Shown: piece by piece, positions 25,161-34,747 of the stretch
Position numbering within the stretch: position 1 is the first letter of the stretch
How the letters are laid out: every line of letters begins with the position of its first letter
DNA from: UBA2589 sp965223235
GTDB taxonomy: Bacteria > Gemmatimonadota > Gemmatimonadetes > Longimicrobiales > Gaopeijiaceae
Direction: 5' to 3'
Assembly: GCA_965223235.1 (NCBI GenBank)
Contig: CBDCVV010000021.1
Location: 62,001-126,000 of the forward strand
Length of the DNA stretch: 64,000 nt
Position numbers and translations under genes: made by a program
The notes under the pieces: model-generated
Told to the model about the DNA's origin: nothing
Database searches by the model: none
Seen by the model: the letters and a program-made list of their open reading frames with translations, nothing else

Positions 25161-28100
25161 ATGAAGAAGTCACTCCTCCCGGCTCTGGGCCGCGCATCGT
25201 GGTGCGCGATCGGGGCCGCGGTCGCGGTGTCCCTACTCCCGGCCGATGTCTCCGGGCAGTACTTCGGACGAAACAAGGTCCAGTTCGATGATTTCGACTT
25301 CCAGATCTTGGAGACCGATCACTTCGACTGGTATTTCTACCCGGAGGAAGAGGAAGGAGTCGCTGACGCCATCCGGATGGGCGAACGGTGGTACGAGCGC
25401 CTAGCTCGAACCTTCCAGCACGAATTCGAGACCCGAAAGCCGGTCATTCTTTACGCCGACCACCCGGACTTCCAACAGACCAATACCCTGTCGGGATTCA
25501 TCGGAGAGGGGACCGGTGGTGTCACCGAGTCGCTTAAGAATCGGGTGATCATGCCCCTGACCGGGTCGTACTGGGACACCGACCACGTACTCGGCCACGA
25601 GCTCGTGCACGCGTTCCAATACAACATCGCCCAGTCCCGTCGCGGAGGTGGGATCCAGGGGATGGCCACCTTGCCGCTCTGGCTCGTAGAGGGGATGGCC
25701 GAGTACATGTCGGTAGGGCGTGACGACCCCCTGACCGCCATGTGGATCCGCGATGCGATCAGCCGGGACGAGCTCCCCACAATCCATCAGATGACCCGCG
25801 AACGGCGCTTCTTCCCGTACCGGTTCGGGCAGGCGTTGTGGGCGTACATCGGTGGTACGTACGGTGATGACGCCGTGGTACAGATTTACCGACGGTCGCT
25901 CCGTGTCGGCTTCGAGGGTGCTATTCAGGGCGTCTTGGCGATGTCGACCGATACGCTCTCGGCCCGTTGGAGGGAGGCTGCCGAGGAGCATTGGGTGCCG
26001 TGGATGGAAGGACGCGACACGCCCGCGATGTCGGGCAAGCCGATCCTCTGCCCGTGCACCGGTTCAGGGACGGTGAACATCTCACCGTCATTGAGTCCGG
26101 ACGGTAAGTACGTCGCCTTCCTTTCGGAGAAGGACCTATTCTCCGTCGACCTGTACATGGCGGAGACGGAGACAGGTCGCATCATCCGGAAGCTGTCGAG
26201 CGCCAACTCTGACCCGCACATCGACGCGCTCCGCTACATCGATTCGTCGGGAACGTGGTCGCCGGACGGATCGCTCTTCGCCTATGTGGTAGTCGCCGAT
26301 GGAGACAACCAGCTCTTCGTGGTCAGCTCGGAGGACGGGGCCGTGCAGGATCGGCTGTCATTCGATGGAATCGGCGCTGCGACGAACCCGACGTGGTCGC
26401 CCGACGGCCGCTACATCGCCTTTTCGGGATCGGTCGGGGGAATCTCGATCTCTACGTCTACGAATTGGAAACAGGCGACATCACTCAGCTGACCAACGAC
26501 AAATTCGCGGATCTCCAGCCGACTTGGTCGCCCGACGGCTCCAAGATCGCATTCGCGTCTGATCGCGGCCCCGAGACGGACTTCGAGCAGCTCGTCTACT
26601 CCAAGTTCCAGCTCACCGAGATCGAAGTCGCCACCGGCGAAATCGAGGTGTACCCGGTCTTCGGAAACGTCAAGCACATCAACCCGCAGTACTCCGGCGA
26701 CGGCCAAACGCTGTACTTCATCTCGGACCAGGATGGCGCGAGCGACATCTACGGTCTGAACCTGCAGACGGGCGACGTACGCCGGCATACCAACGTGACG
26801 ACCGGCATCAGCGGTCATACGTACCTCTCCCCGGCGATGTCTGTCGCGCCGGACGGTACCGTCGCGTTCACGATCTTCGACCAGCTCGAGTTCCACATCT
26901 ACACGAACAATCTCGAGGAGCCCGCACCTCGGGTGACGGTCGCGGAGAATGCCGAGCTGCAGCCCGGACGGAGGCTCTCGCCGGCCAATCCGGACCGCTT
27001 CTCTCGGATCGCGACCTACTTGGCCGACGCTCAGACCGGCCTCATTCCGAGCGGTGTCTATGAGACAGCCGAAGCTGAAGAGTACTCGTCAGGCCTCTCG
27101 CTCGACTACGTCGGCCAGCCGACGCTCGGAGTGGGGACGGACAGCTACGGGAACTACGTCGGAGGCGCGACGTCCGCCTACTTCTCGGACATGTTGGGCG
27201 ATCGAGTGCTCGGCCTCGCCCTGCAGGCCCAAGGAACGTTCAAGGACATCGGGGGGCAGGTCTTCTATGCCAACCAAAAGAAGCGTTGGAACTGGATTCT
27301 TAGTGGCGGGCGGATCCCGTATCAGTTTGGAAACTTCGGGATCTTCCAAGACGACGTGGGGCCGTACCAAGGTCTGATCCGTCGACGGATCTTCGTGTCG
27401 TCAGCCGGCGGGCAGCTGCACTTCCCCTTCTCGACGACCGACCGCGTGGAGTTCGGTCTCGGGATGACTCGCTACAGCTACGACTTCGAGGTCGAGAAGT
27501 TCTACTTCAACCAGATCGGACAGACGGTCGGGTACCAACGCGAGACGCTGGATTCGCCCGACGCACTCAACTTGGCTCAAGCCTCGATCGCCCTGGTCGG
27601 TGACAACGCCTTCTTCGGCTTCGTGTCACCGATCCGTGGGGGTCGTTACCGCTTCGAGGTCGAGCAGACTCAAGGAACGGTCGACTTCACCACAATCATC
27701 GGCGACTACCGACGGTACTACGCACCAGCGAAGCACCTCACGATCGGTGTCCGCGCCATGCACTATGGACGTTACGGCCTCGAGGGCGAAGAGCAGATCG
27801 CCGATGGCTTCGGCATCTTGAATCCGCTGTTCCTCGGCTTTGAGACGTTCATCCGGGGGTACGCGTGGGAAAGCTTCGACTTCGAGCGAGAGTGCGCGAG
27901 CGGTGCGACTCTAGAGAATCAATGCCCGTCGTTGAACCGCCTCTACGGAAACCGTCTAGCCTTGAGCAGTGTCGAGATGAGAATCCCATTCTTAGGGGTC
28001 GAGCAGTACGGAATTCTGAACTTCCCATTCTTACCGACCGAGCTCGTCGCGTTTGCCGACGCGGGTCTGGCGTGGGACAGCCCCCAGTGCTTCCAGGACC

Positions 28101-28309
28101 TCTCGACACAGGCGACGGTCTGCTCTTCCGACGAACCTACCCTCGAGTGGAGTCGCAGCTCGAGTGCACGGGTGCCTGTGTTGGCAACGGGGGTTTCAGC
28201 CCGGATGAACATCCTGGGCTTCATGATCTTGGAGGCGTACTACGCCTATCCGTGGCAACGCCCGGAGAAGGGTTGGCACTGGGGCTTCAACCTGGCCCCG
28301 GGCTGGTAG
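25161..28309 (+). pseudogene. Peptidase-MA / PD40 propeller / outer-membrane barrel fusion, one frameshift
   Basis: An outer-membrane protein of about 1050 residues if repaired. A signal peptide (to about residue 33, VSGQY) precedes a gluzincin-like domain with GHELVHAFQY (HELVH at 146-150) and WLVEGMAEYMS downstream, supplying the expected third Glu ligand. PD40/TolB-like blades follow (PSLSPDGKYVAFLSE, PTWSPDGRYIAFSG, PTWSPDGSKIAFASDRG). The last 400 residues are BamA-like barrel strands such as GVGTDSYGNYVGGATSAYF and FLGFETFIRGYAWESF, ending in NLAPGW. The frame shifts at a GGGGG run (26436-26440); one added G restores VGGNLDLYVYELETGDITQL. The ATG at 25161 has GAGG upstream. A single homopolymer slip suggests an assembly error rather than decay. 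Confidence 0.85.
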
Positions 28310-28333
28310 CCCGCTAACTCAGGGTGAACGGTC

Positions 28334-28372
28334 ACGGCCGCGGACGTGTGAGTCACGTACCGCGGCCGTTTT
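28334..28372 (+). terminator. Rho-independent terminator
   Basis: A 15-bp interrupted stem (ACGGCCGCGGACGTG with CACGT-A-CCGCGGCCGT, one bulged A) closes a 5-nt loop TGAGT and runs into TTTT on the plus strand. It lies 24 nt after the stop of the peptidase-barrel gene and between convergent genes. Confidence 0.88.
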
Positions 28373-28410
28373 CCGTACGCCCGGGTGCGAGGGTCGTGGG
28401 CCCTCGACCG

Positions 28411-29364
28411 CTAGAAGATCGAGATGTTGATGTAGCGACCGGGGTTCGCCTGCAGATCGGTCAGAAGGGTGTTCAACGTCGTCACAGCGCTGTTGAGGTT
28501 GACGTACAGCGCCTCATCCGTCGAGAGCCGCCCGAGCGTCCCTTCCCCCCTTTCCATTCGCGAGAGGACGGTGTTCAGCGAAGCGATCGCTTCGTCCAAG
28601 CTTTCGCTCGTCGAGTTGAGCATCGTCATTGCGGAATCGGCGCGCGCGACTGCGCGGGCGATGTCGGGGCCGGATTCGGCCGCGGTCTCCATCCCTTCGG
28701 CAGCGCGCGTCAGCGTTGCGGTGAGGTTCTGTAGCGCGCCGCGCTGCTCATGAGTCACCGTGGAGAGCTCCCCGAGCAAACCCTCCAACTCGACCGCAGC
28801 GCCCTTCACCGACCCCACAGTGGCCGAATCGAGCATCGTGTCGATCGAGCCCAATACCGACTCAGCCCGCGCGGAGAGCTGATCGACGCTGGCAAGGATC
28901 CCTCCCCCCGCGGCCCCCTCCCCTACGAGCGTATCCGATGGTGCGTAGACGCCGGGGCCAGCTCCTCGAACGACCTCCAGAGCGCGCCCTCCGAAGAGCC
29001 CGGCTTCACCCATGACCGTTTCCGACCCGATAGGGATGAGCCACTCACCCTCGATCTCCATCGTGATCACGACGCGCTCATCACCGAGCATTTCGAAGTC
29101 GTGAACCCGTCCGATGTTGACCCCCTGCATCTGGATCGGGTCACCGGAGCGAACGCCGCCGGCGTGGTCGACTTCGGTGACCAACATATAGCGGCCCCGG
29201 AAGGTCGCCGGATCAGTCATCCAAAAGAGGACGACGACAAAGGAGATCAGCCCAAGGAGGACAAAGAGCCCCACTTGCGCGTCCTTGTTCCCTCCGCCGG
29301 TCGGCGTCGCCGCGAGTATCTCTTCATCTGACGGGCCACTGCGCCCGTAGTCGGTTTCCGTCAT
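28411..29364 (-). CDS. mlaD: MlaD-like MCE-domain lipid-transport protein
   Basis: Periplasmic substrate-binding subunit of an Mla-type phospholipid transporter, 317 residues. An N-terminal cytoplasmic tail precedes one membrane helix (QVGLFVLLGLISFVVVLFWM), then an MCE domain with GRYMLVTEVDHAGGVRSGDP and IQMQGVNIGRV, the conserved V-x-x-A-G-L-x-x-G-x-P-V-x-x-x-G pattern. The C-terminal 180 residues are helical and probably coiled coil, longer than E. coli MlaD and similar to other MCE proteins with tunnel-forming tails. The start overlaps the mlaF stop by 4 nt (ATGA). Last gene of an mlaE-mlaF-mlaD operon. Confidence 0.9.
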   Translation of the reverse strand: MTETDYGRSGPSDEEILAATPTGGGNKDAQVGLFVLLGLISFVVVLFWMTDPATFRGRYMLVTEVDHAGGVRSGDPIQMQGVNIGRVHDFEMLGDERVVITMEIEGEWLIPIGSETVMGEAGLFGGRALEVVRGAGPGVYAPSDTLVGEGAAGGGILASVDQLSARAESVLGSIDTMLDSATVGSVKGAAVELEGLLGELSTVTHEQRGALQNLTATLTRAAEGMETAAESGPDIARAVARADSAMTMLNSTSESLDEAIASLNTVLSRMERGEGTLGRLSTDEALYVNLNSAVTTLNTLLTDLQANPGRYINISIF

Positions 29365-30125
29365 GTCGCCGCCATATCAAGGGCCGCCTCAGCGGCGGCC
29401 CGATCCACGAAAGCCCGAACCACCTGGTCCGGACTATTTCTGAACGCCTCCGGGGAGCCGCAGAAGCGCAGCGTCCCCGAGTGCAACATCGCCACCCGAT
29501 CACACATTAGGAGCCCTCCCTCGACGTCGTGCGTCACCAGGAGAGATGTTACCTCGAGCTCCTTCGAGAGTCGCTTGATCAAGCGCTCGACCGCAGCGGT
29601 GTTGATCGGGTCGAGACCCGTCGTCGGCTCGTCCCAAAGGAGGATTTCGGGACGCCCGACAATCGCCCGGGCGATCCCGACCCGCTTCTTCATACCACCC
29701 GAGAGTTCCGAGGGAAGCTTCCCGAGGATCTCGCGAGGCTCGAGATTCACGATCTCCAGTGCATCCCACACCTTGCGCGCAACCTCTTTCCTCGGCATCC
29801 GGGCGAGCTCTCCCTCGGGGAGTCCCATCGCCACGTTCTCGAAAACGTTGAGGGAGTCGAAGAGCGCCGCGTGCTGGAAAACGTATCCGATCTTTCTTCG
29901 AATCGTCTCGAGTGTTCCTGGGGGTCCGAAATACACGGACTCGCCGTCGATCTCGACGTCCCCTCGGTCCGGAACGATGAGTGAGAGCGTCGTCTTGAGA
30001 AGGACGCTTTTCCCCGTGCCGGAGGGACCGAAGAGGGCAAACATCTCGCCCGTCTCCACCGTCATATCGACACCCTTCAAGACCGGGATGTCGAACGCCT
30101 TGTGGATGTGCCTGTATCGGATCAT
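29361..30125 (-). CDS. mlaF: MlaF-like ABC transporter ATPase
   Basis: Cytoplasmic ATPase of the Mla phospholipid transport complex, 254 residues. Walker A is GPSGTGKS (about residues 34-41), the signature is LSGGMKKRVGIARAI and Walker B is ILLWDEPTTGLDP, followed by the His of VTHD. LSGGMKKR, in place of the more common LSGGQ, is the form typical of MlaF. The start is 3 nt downstream of the mlaE stop and the stop overlaps mlaD. Confidence 0.94.
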   Translation of the reverse strand: MIRYRHIHKAFDIPVLKGVDMTVETGEMFALFGPSGTGKSVLLKTTLSLIVPDRGDVEIDGESVYFGPPGTLETIRRKIGYVFQHAALFDSLNVFENVAMGLPEGELARMPRKEVARKVWDALEIVNLEPREILGKLPSELSGGMKKRVGIARAIVGRPEILLWDEPTTGLDPINTAAVERLIKRLSKELEVTSLLVTHDVEGGLLMCDRVAMLHSGTLRFCGSPEAFRNSPDQVVRAFVDRAAAEAALDMAAT

Positions 30126-30128
30126 CGG

Positions 30129-30926
30129 CTACTGGAGGAGGAGCGGCGGGAACATGGCGTCCAGAATCAAAATCGTCAGGATCATGAACATCACCGCCTG
30201 CGTCGTCTGCAAGCCGACACCCTCGGCTCCACCGCGAGTCCGCAGCCCCATGTGGACCGATATGAGCGGAATGACGAAGCCGAAGATCACCGACTTGGAG
30301 AACCCGTAGAAAAGGTCCCAGCTGTGCCAGAAGAGCCGGGCTCCGTAGAGGAAGGTCTCACTGCCGAGGTCGGCGTCGATGCCCGCTGTCACCATACCGG
30401 CCCAAATACCGATCACGTCGGCAAATCCCACGAGCAGCGGCATGGTGATGACACCCGCCAAGATCCTCGGTGCTGCGAGGATCGCGACAGGGTCGCGGCC
30501 GAGCGATTTGAAGGCGTCGATCTGCTCGCTCACGACCATCGTGCCGAGTTCCGCGGTGATCCGTGCTCCGATGCGGCCGACCAGCACGATGGCGGTCAAG
30601 AGCGGACCGAGCTCGAGCACGATACTCTGCACCACGAGAGTGCCGAGCACGTACCGCGGCGAGGAGGAGATGAGCTGGTATCCGCCCTGCTGCGACGTGA
30701 CGATCCCGGCCAAGGACGCCGTAACGAAGACGATCGGCAGACTCTGGATCCCCATCACGTGCATCTGCGTGAGGACATCCCTGAAGCGGACTTTCATCCG
30801 CACCGTCGCAAGGATCGTATCCCACGTAAGGAGTCCGAGAGCGCCGGCGTGTTCTAGCGTCAAGCGGGACGCCCGTCCGAAACGAGCGAACCAACCGACT
30901 ACGATGGACGAGATCTGAAGGCCCAC
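30129..30926 (-). CDS. mlaE: MlaE-like ABC transporter permease
   Basis: Inner-membrane permease of the Mla complex, about 265 residues from a GTG at 30926. A GTG at 31046 would add 40 arginine-rich residues and cannot be excluded; neither has a clear ribosome-binding site. Family motifs are present: MGIQSLPIVFVTASLAGIV, LELGPLLTAIVLVGRIGARI, then TAELGTMVVSEQIDAFKSLG, which is the MlaE consensus around the E-Q-I-D-A block, and PRILAGVITMPLLV. Six or so hydrophobic helices fit. It is first in the mlaEFD operon and divergent from the SDR gene. Confidence 0.92.
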   Translation of the reverse strand: MGLQISSIVVGWFARFGRASRLTLEHAGALGLLTWDTILATVRMKVRFRDVLTQMHVMGIQSLPIVFVTASLAGIVTSQQGGYQLISSSPRYVLGTLVVQSIVLELGPLLTAIVLVGRIGARITAELGTMVVSEQIDAFKSLGRDPVAILAAPRILAGVITMPLLVGFADVIGIWAGMVTAGIDADLGSETFLYGARLFWHSWDLFYGFSKSVIFGFVIPLISVHMGLRTRGGAEGVGLQTTQAVMFMILTILILDAMFPPLLLQ

Positions 30927-31106
30927 AGCCCGGCGGTCTGAGTGGGGCGGACACCGGGTCGACAAAAACCCGGAAACGATCCGCACGAATCTGCACCGAA
31001 TGTTCTCCGAAAACCGGGCGAAACTCAACCTGGGAGAGGGATCCACTTGTGTGGGCCGACCTCCGCGATAGGATCACGCTCCATTCACCACCGACCGGAT
31101 CGCGCC

Positions 31107-31859
31107 ATGAACTCCAGGAAAGCCTTGGCGGGCAAGACCGCATTCATCACCGGAGCTTCGGCCGGGATTGGGCGTGCAACCGCCATCGCGTTAGCGGAAG
31201 AAGGGTGCTCCGTCGCCGTTTGTGCACGCCGTCCCGAAGTGTTGGCCGAGGTCGTCGACCAGATCGTGGGAGTGGGTGGAACCGCCCTCGCGACGCCAGC
31301 AGACGTCGCCTCCGAGAAGGAGATCCGTGACGCCGTCACCCAGGCGGAACGCGTGCTCGGCCCCATAGACGTGGTAGTAAACAACGCAGGTGTCATGCGC
31401 CTCGCCCCTATGTCGGAGGGCCGCCTCGACGAATGGATTCAGATGGTCGACGTCAATGTGAAGGGCGTCCTCCACGTACTCGCCGCCACGTTGCCTGGAA
31501 TGGCCGAACGTGGAGGTGGGCACGTGATCAACGTCGGTTCTGTCGCCGGCCGCAGGCCCTTCCCAGGCGCCGCTGTCTACTCCGCCACGAAGTTCGCGGT
31601 GCGGGCGCTGACCTGGGGCATGCACCTGGAGCTGGGCCACGCCCATGGCGTCCGAGTGACGGACATCCAACCCGGCTTCGTGACGACCGACATCCTGGAC
31701 GAAGACCCGGTGACGAAGGCCGCTTGGGCCGACGCGTGGCAAGGCCGGCGCACCCTCGAAGCAGAGGACATCGCGCGCACGATCGTCTTCGCGGTCACCT
31801 CACCCGACCACGTCTCCATCTCCGAACTACTCGTTAGACCGGTCGATCAACCCACCTGA
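31107..31859 (+). CDS. Short-chain dehydrogenase/reductase
   Basis: Classical NAD(P)-dependent SDR oxidoreductase, 250 residues. TGASAGIGRATAIAL is the glycine-rich cofactor loop, NNAGVM the structural motif, and S...YSATK the active-site Ser-Tyr-Lys (VINVGSVAGRR and VYSATKFAVRAL, near residues 140 and 155). The Arg pair in VCARRPEVL after beta-2 suggests NADPH preference. It resembles YdfG/serine dehydrogenase-like SDRs, but the substrate is not known. The ATG at 31107 has no clear ribosome-binding site. It is divergent from mlaE and convergent with the M14 peptidase gene. Confidence 0.9.
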   Translation: MNSRKALAGKTAFITGASAGIGRATAIALAEEGCSVAVCARRPEVLAEVVDQIVGVGGTALATPADVASEKEIRDAVTQAERVLGPIDVVVNNAGVMRLAPMSEGRLDEWIQMVDVNVKGVLHVLAATLPGMAERGGGHVINVGSVAGRRPFPGAAVYSATKFAVRALTWGMHLELGHAHGVRVTDIQPGFVTTDILDEDPVTKAAWADAWQGRRTLEAEDIARTIVFAVTSPDHVSISELLVRPVDQPT

Positions 31860-31906
31860 GTCCGCCCCAGCCCACGGGCGCCCCCTAACCGTAACGGCAC
31901 CGGCCG

Positions 31907-34636
31907 TCACGATATCGGGCGATCGCGTGTCGTTCCGTAGTAGATCCCGTTGAAGAGAAACCCGAAGGTGCCGTGCGGCTGAGCGCGGAAGGTGACCTTC
32001 GGTCCGAAGAGGAAGATCTTCCCCTGACCGTAGTCGGCCTCGATCGCTGCCGTTCCGTTCTCGAGGTAGGACTCACCCCAGGCCCAGCCACTCCTCAGCG
32101 GATTGGCGGAGTCGAACCACCCGATGCGTCGCACCCCCCTGCCCTCGGCCCCCGGTTCCAGGGAGAAGGTCGGGGAGTGACTGAAGAGGACGTTCGCCCG
32201 GTCGCCAAAGCCGTGGGTCAGTGGACTCGCATGTTCGATCTTCATGTCGAGCACGGATCCTGGTGTGAAGTACCGCTCGCGTGGAAGTGGCTCCCCACCC
32301 TCGAGAAGGTGGTTGCGAACCGGTAAGTCCGCGTGGAACGCCAGATTCGCCGACGAACCGATCGCGATCGCGGCCCCACCGCGGCGCACGAAGTCCAGGA
32401 TGTTCGGAACCGTGCCGTCCACCGAGATCTGCCCCATCCGACGACGGTACTCGAGTGGCACGGTGGCAGGGTCCGGCCCGCGCCCACGGAAGCCACCGCG
32501 TGCCGGGCCGTCCGAGCTCGGGATCGCCCCGTCCTCGAAGACCAGAACGTCGTATGCGTCCAGATCACCGACGTCAAAGTCAGGCGGATAAAGCACGTCG
32601 AAGTCGAACTCGAAGTCTTCGAGAATCATCCGAGTCCAACCGGAGGGCATCGAGCCCCCGTACTGGTCCCATAGGCCGATCCTCACCGGCTCCAGCTCCA
32701 TGAAAGGAGCCGTCGGCCGTGCGCGTACGCCGACGAAGTCGAGGCCCTTCTCCCTGGCCAGCTGGACGATGGTCTCGCGGTCGGTTTCTAGGTAGAACGC
32801 TCCCGCAGGGAACGTTCTACCACCTGCCGTGATCTCCTCCGTGTACCAGAGCACCTCATCACCCGACGCCAACACTCGATTGACGGCTACGAAGGCGTCG
32901 TTGATGTGGTCGACCACGTATCCGCGCGCACCCGAGACACCGGCTACGATCCCGGGTGGCGGCGCGTCGATGACGTCAGGAATCAGCTCGAACGGACCGT
33001 CGAAGCCTTCCATGACTCGATCGAAGTCGATCCCCATCTGCCACGCCAACGTCCAGCCCGTGTTGTCGTACGGAGCCGTCGGCGGAGCGCCCGGGAACGC
33101 GAAGTCGTTCGGGTGCTGTTGTTTCTCGAACATGTCCAACACGTGTGGGCGGAAGGCTTGCGCAGCCTTCACCACATAAGAGCCCGCCGGATAGTCCGAC
33201 CCCGCCACCGAGAAGTCGCGGGTAGCCCTATGCACGTCGACACCATTGTACAGCAGCGTATTCACGAACTTCGTGGCGGTCAGAAAATCCCGCTGGTCGG
33301 CGGGAATGATGAACCCTCTGGGGTCGCGGTCTTCAGGATCGCGCAGCACGCGCTCCCAATCGGCTCGTGTTCCTCGATCGACCGTCTCCGCCGCTGCGTC
33401 GATCTCGAAGGGAAGCGTGGTCCACGAATCACGGCTCCCGCGCTCGATGGAGTTCTGCCCCATCTGCCAAATGTTGAAGAGCAAGTGATCCCTGTTGCGC
33501 GACGCGTAGTCGAGCACCGCCCAGTTGGCTGTCTGCGAGTACTCGACCGACTGGCGGAAATGCCACGGCCCAGGCTCGATGGGGAGCGGGATGTCGCCGC
33601 GGGGCATCTGTCGGGCCGGAATGAACGGAATCTCGATGGGGGTCGGATGCCCGATCGTCTCGGTCAAGAGACCGATCATGTTCTTGAAGTATGGAGTCGT
33701 GCGTAGCCCACCGTTCCACCACGTCGAGTACGACGCTCCCGACCGCATCGTCGTGCCACCCTTCCCTTCGACAACGAATCGCTGATGCATCGCCGACCCC
33801 ACCCGGTCGAGCGAGGTAATGATCATCGGGTCGAGGTAGTGGTTCGGTGGATCGCGGAACGGCGGCGCGAACATCACCGTACCGGCAGGCCCGGTCTGGT
33901 GATGGTTGTACACGATTTGCGGGAACCACTCCCTGTACATCGACCGGTTCATGTTCTGGCTCTCAGCCAGAGCCGCCATGTAGAAGTCCCGGTTGTTGTC
34001 GTGGCCCGCGTACTTGTTGTAGAGCACGGGCACACCGGCTGTAGAGCGCTCCATCGGGTCGTCGGCACGCATGTACCAATCCGACACCAGCGTCATTCCA
34101 TCCGGGTTGGCGTGCGTCGCTAGAATCACGACATCGTCGAGGATTCGCTCGGTCTCCTCGTCGGTGTACTCGTTCAGCCGGTAGATCATCTCGGTCAGCT
34201 GGGCTGCGCCCAACACCTCGGTCGCGTGTAGGCCGCCATCGATCCAGATGATCGCCTTGCCCTCGGCGGCCAGCGCACGTGCCTCGGTCCGCGAGACACC
34301 CTCCGACTTCGCCAAACGTCGACTGATCTCCTGATACCGATCCAGCCGCGCATGATTCTCGGGGGAGGTGATGATCGCTTGGACCTGGGGCCGGCCCTCC
34401 TCCGTCAGCCCCAACGTGTCGAGCACCATCCGATCCGACTCGCCAGCTAGGAGTACGAGATATTCGTGAAACGCCTCGTAGTTGAAGAGCGCGTAATCGG
34501 CGCCGACCTCGTGACCGAAGAAGTTCTCCGGAGGGGTCACGCGATCTTGGGATGACACCGGCGCAGCGGCGGCGATCGCGAACGTCGCGGCGACTAGCGC
34601 GAGACCGAGCTTTCTGGACGAGCACTTCTTGAACAT
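31907..34636 (-). CDS. M14-family zinc carboxypeptidase-like protein
   Basis: Secreted metallopeptidase of the M14 family, 909 residues. A signal peptide ends near APVSSQ. The zinc ligands are in GGLHATEV (His138, Glu141), with a third His in YNHHQTGPAG near residue 240 and a probable catalytic Glu in LLTETIGHPTP near 330. The C-terminal half, including VRIGLWDQYGGSMPSGWTR and AIAIGSSANLAFHADLP, looks like a glutamine-amidotransferase-like alpha/beta domain common in these large M14 proteins. Peptide carboxypeptidase or amidase activity is the expected role. The start is chosen at MFKK because the upstream frame is not signal-like. A 16-bp palindrome lies just 5' of it. Confidence 0.86.
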   Translation of the reverse strand: MFKKCSSRKLGLALVAATFAIAAAAPVSSQDRVTPPENFFGHEVGADYALFNYEAFHEYLVLLAGESDRMVLDTLGLTEEGRPQVQAIITSPENHARLDRYQEISRRLAKSEGVSRTEARALAAEGKAIIWIDGGLHATEVLGAAQLTEMIYRLNEYTDEETERILDDVVILATHANPDGMTLVSDWYMRADDPMERSTAGVPVLYNKYAGHDNNRDFYMAALAESQNMNRSMYREWFPQIVYNHHQTGPAGTVMFAPPFRDPPNHYLDPMIITSLDRVGSAMHQRFVVEGKGGTTMRSGASYSTWWNGGLRTTPYFKNMIGLLTETIGHPTPIEIPFIPARQMPRGDIPLPIEPGPWHFRQSVEYSQTANWAVLDYASRNRDHLLFNIWQMGQNSIERGSRDSWTTLPFEIDAAAETVDRGTRADWERVLRDPEDRDPRGFIIPADQRDFLTATKFVNTLLYNGVDVHRATRDFSVAGSDYPAGSYVVKAAQAFRPHVLDMFEKQQHPNDFAFPGAPPTAPYDNTGWTLAWQMGIDFDRVMEGFDGPFELIPDVIDAPPPGIVAGVSGARGYVVDHINDAFVAVNRVLASGDEVLWYTEEITAGGRTFPAGAFYLETDRETIVQLAREKGLDFVGVRARPTAPFMELEPVRIGLWDQYGGSMPSGWTRMILEDFEFDFDVLYPPDFDVGDLDAYDVLVFEDGAIPSSDGPARGGFRGRGPDPATVPLEYRRRMGQISVDGTVPNILDFVRRGGAAIAIGSSANLAFHADLPVRNHLLEGGEPLPRERYFTPGSVLDMKIEHASPLTHGFGDRANVLFSHSPTFSLEPGAEGRGVRRIGWFDSANPLRSGWAWGESYLENGTAAIEADYGQGKIFLFGPKVTFRAQPHGTFGFLFNGIYYGTTRDRPIS

Positions 34637-34643
34637 GTGTACG

Positions 34644-34659
34644 GCCTTTTGCAAAAGGC
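34644..34659 (-). promoter_or_regulatory. 16-bp palindrome at the M14 peptidase translation start
   Basis: GCCTTTTGCAAAAGGC is a perfect 16-bp palindrome ending 7 nt before the peptidase ATG on the minus strand. Its 3' half contains AAAAGG, the only candidate ribosome-binding site. It lies in the 111-nt region between divergent genes, so it could be an operator for either, or an mRNA hairpin. Confidence 0.5.
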
Positions 34660-34747
34660 TCCGGCCACCGACCGGGTGCCTTGTGGACCGAGCCGGAACA
34701 CCGGAGCTTGGCGTCCAACCCGAACACGACATCGATGAGGTTCAGTA

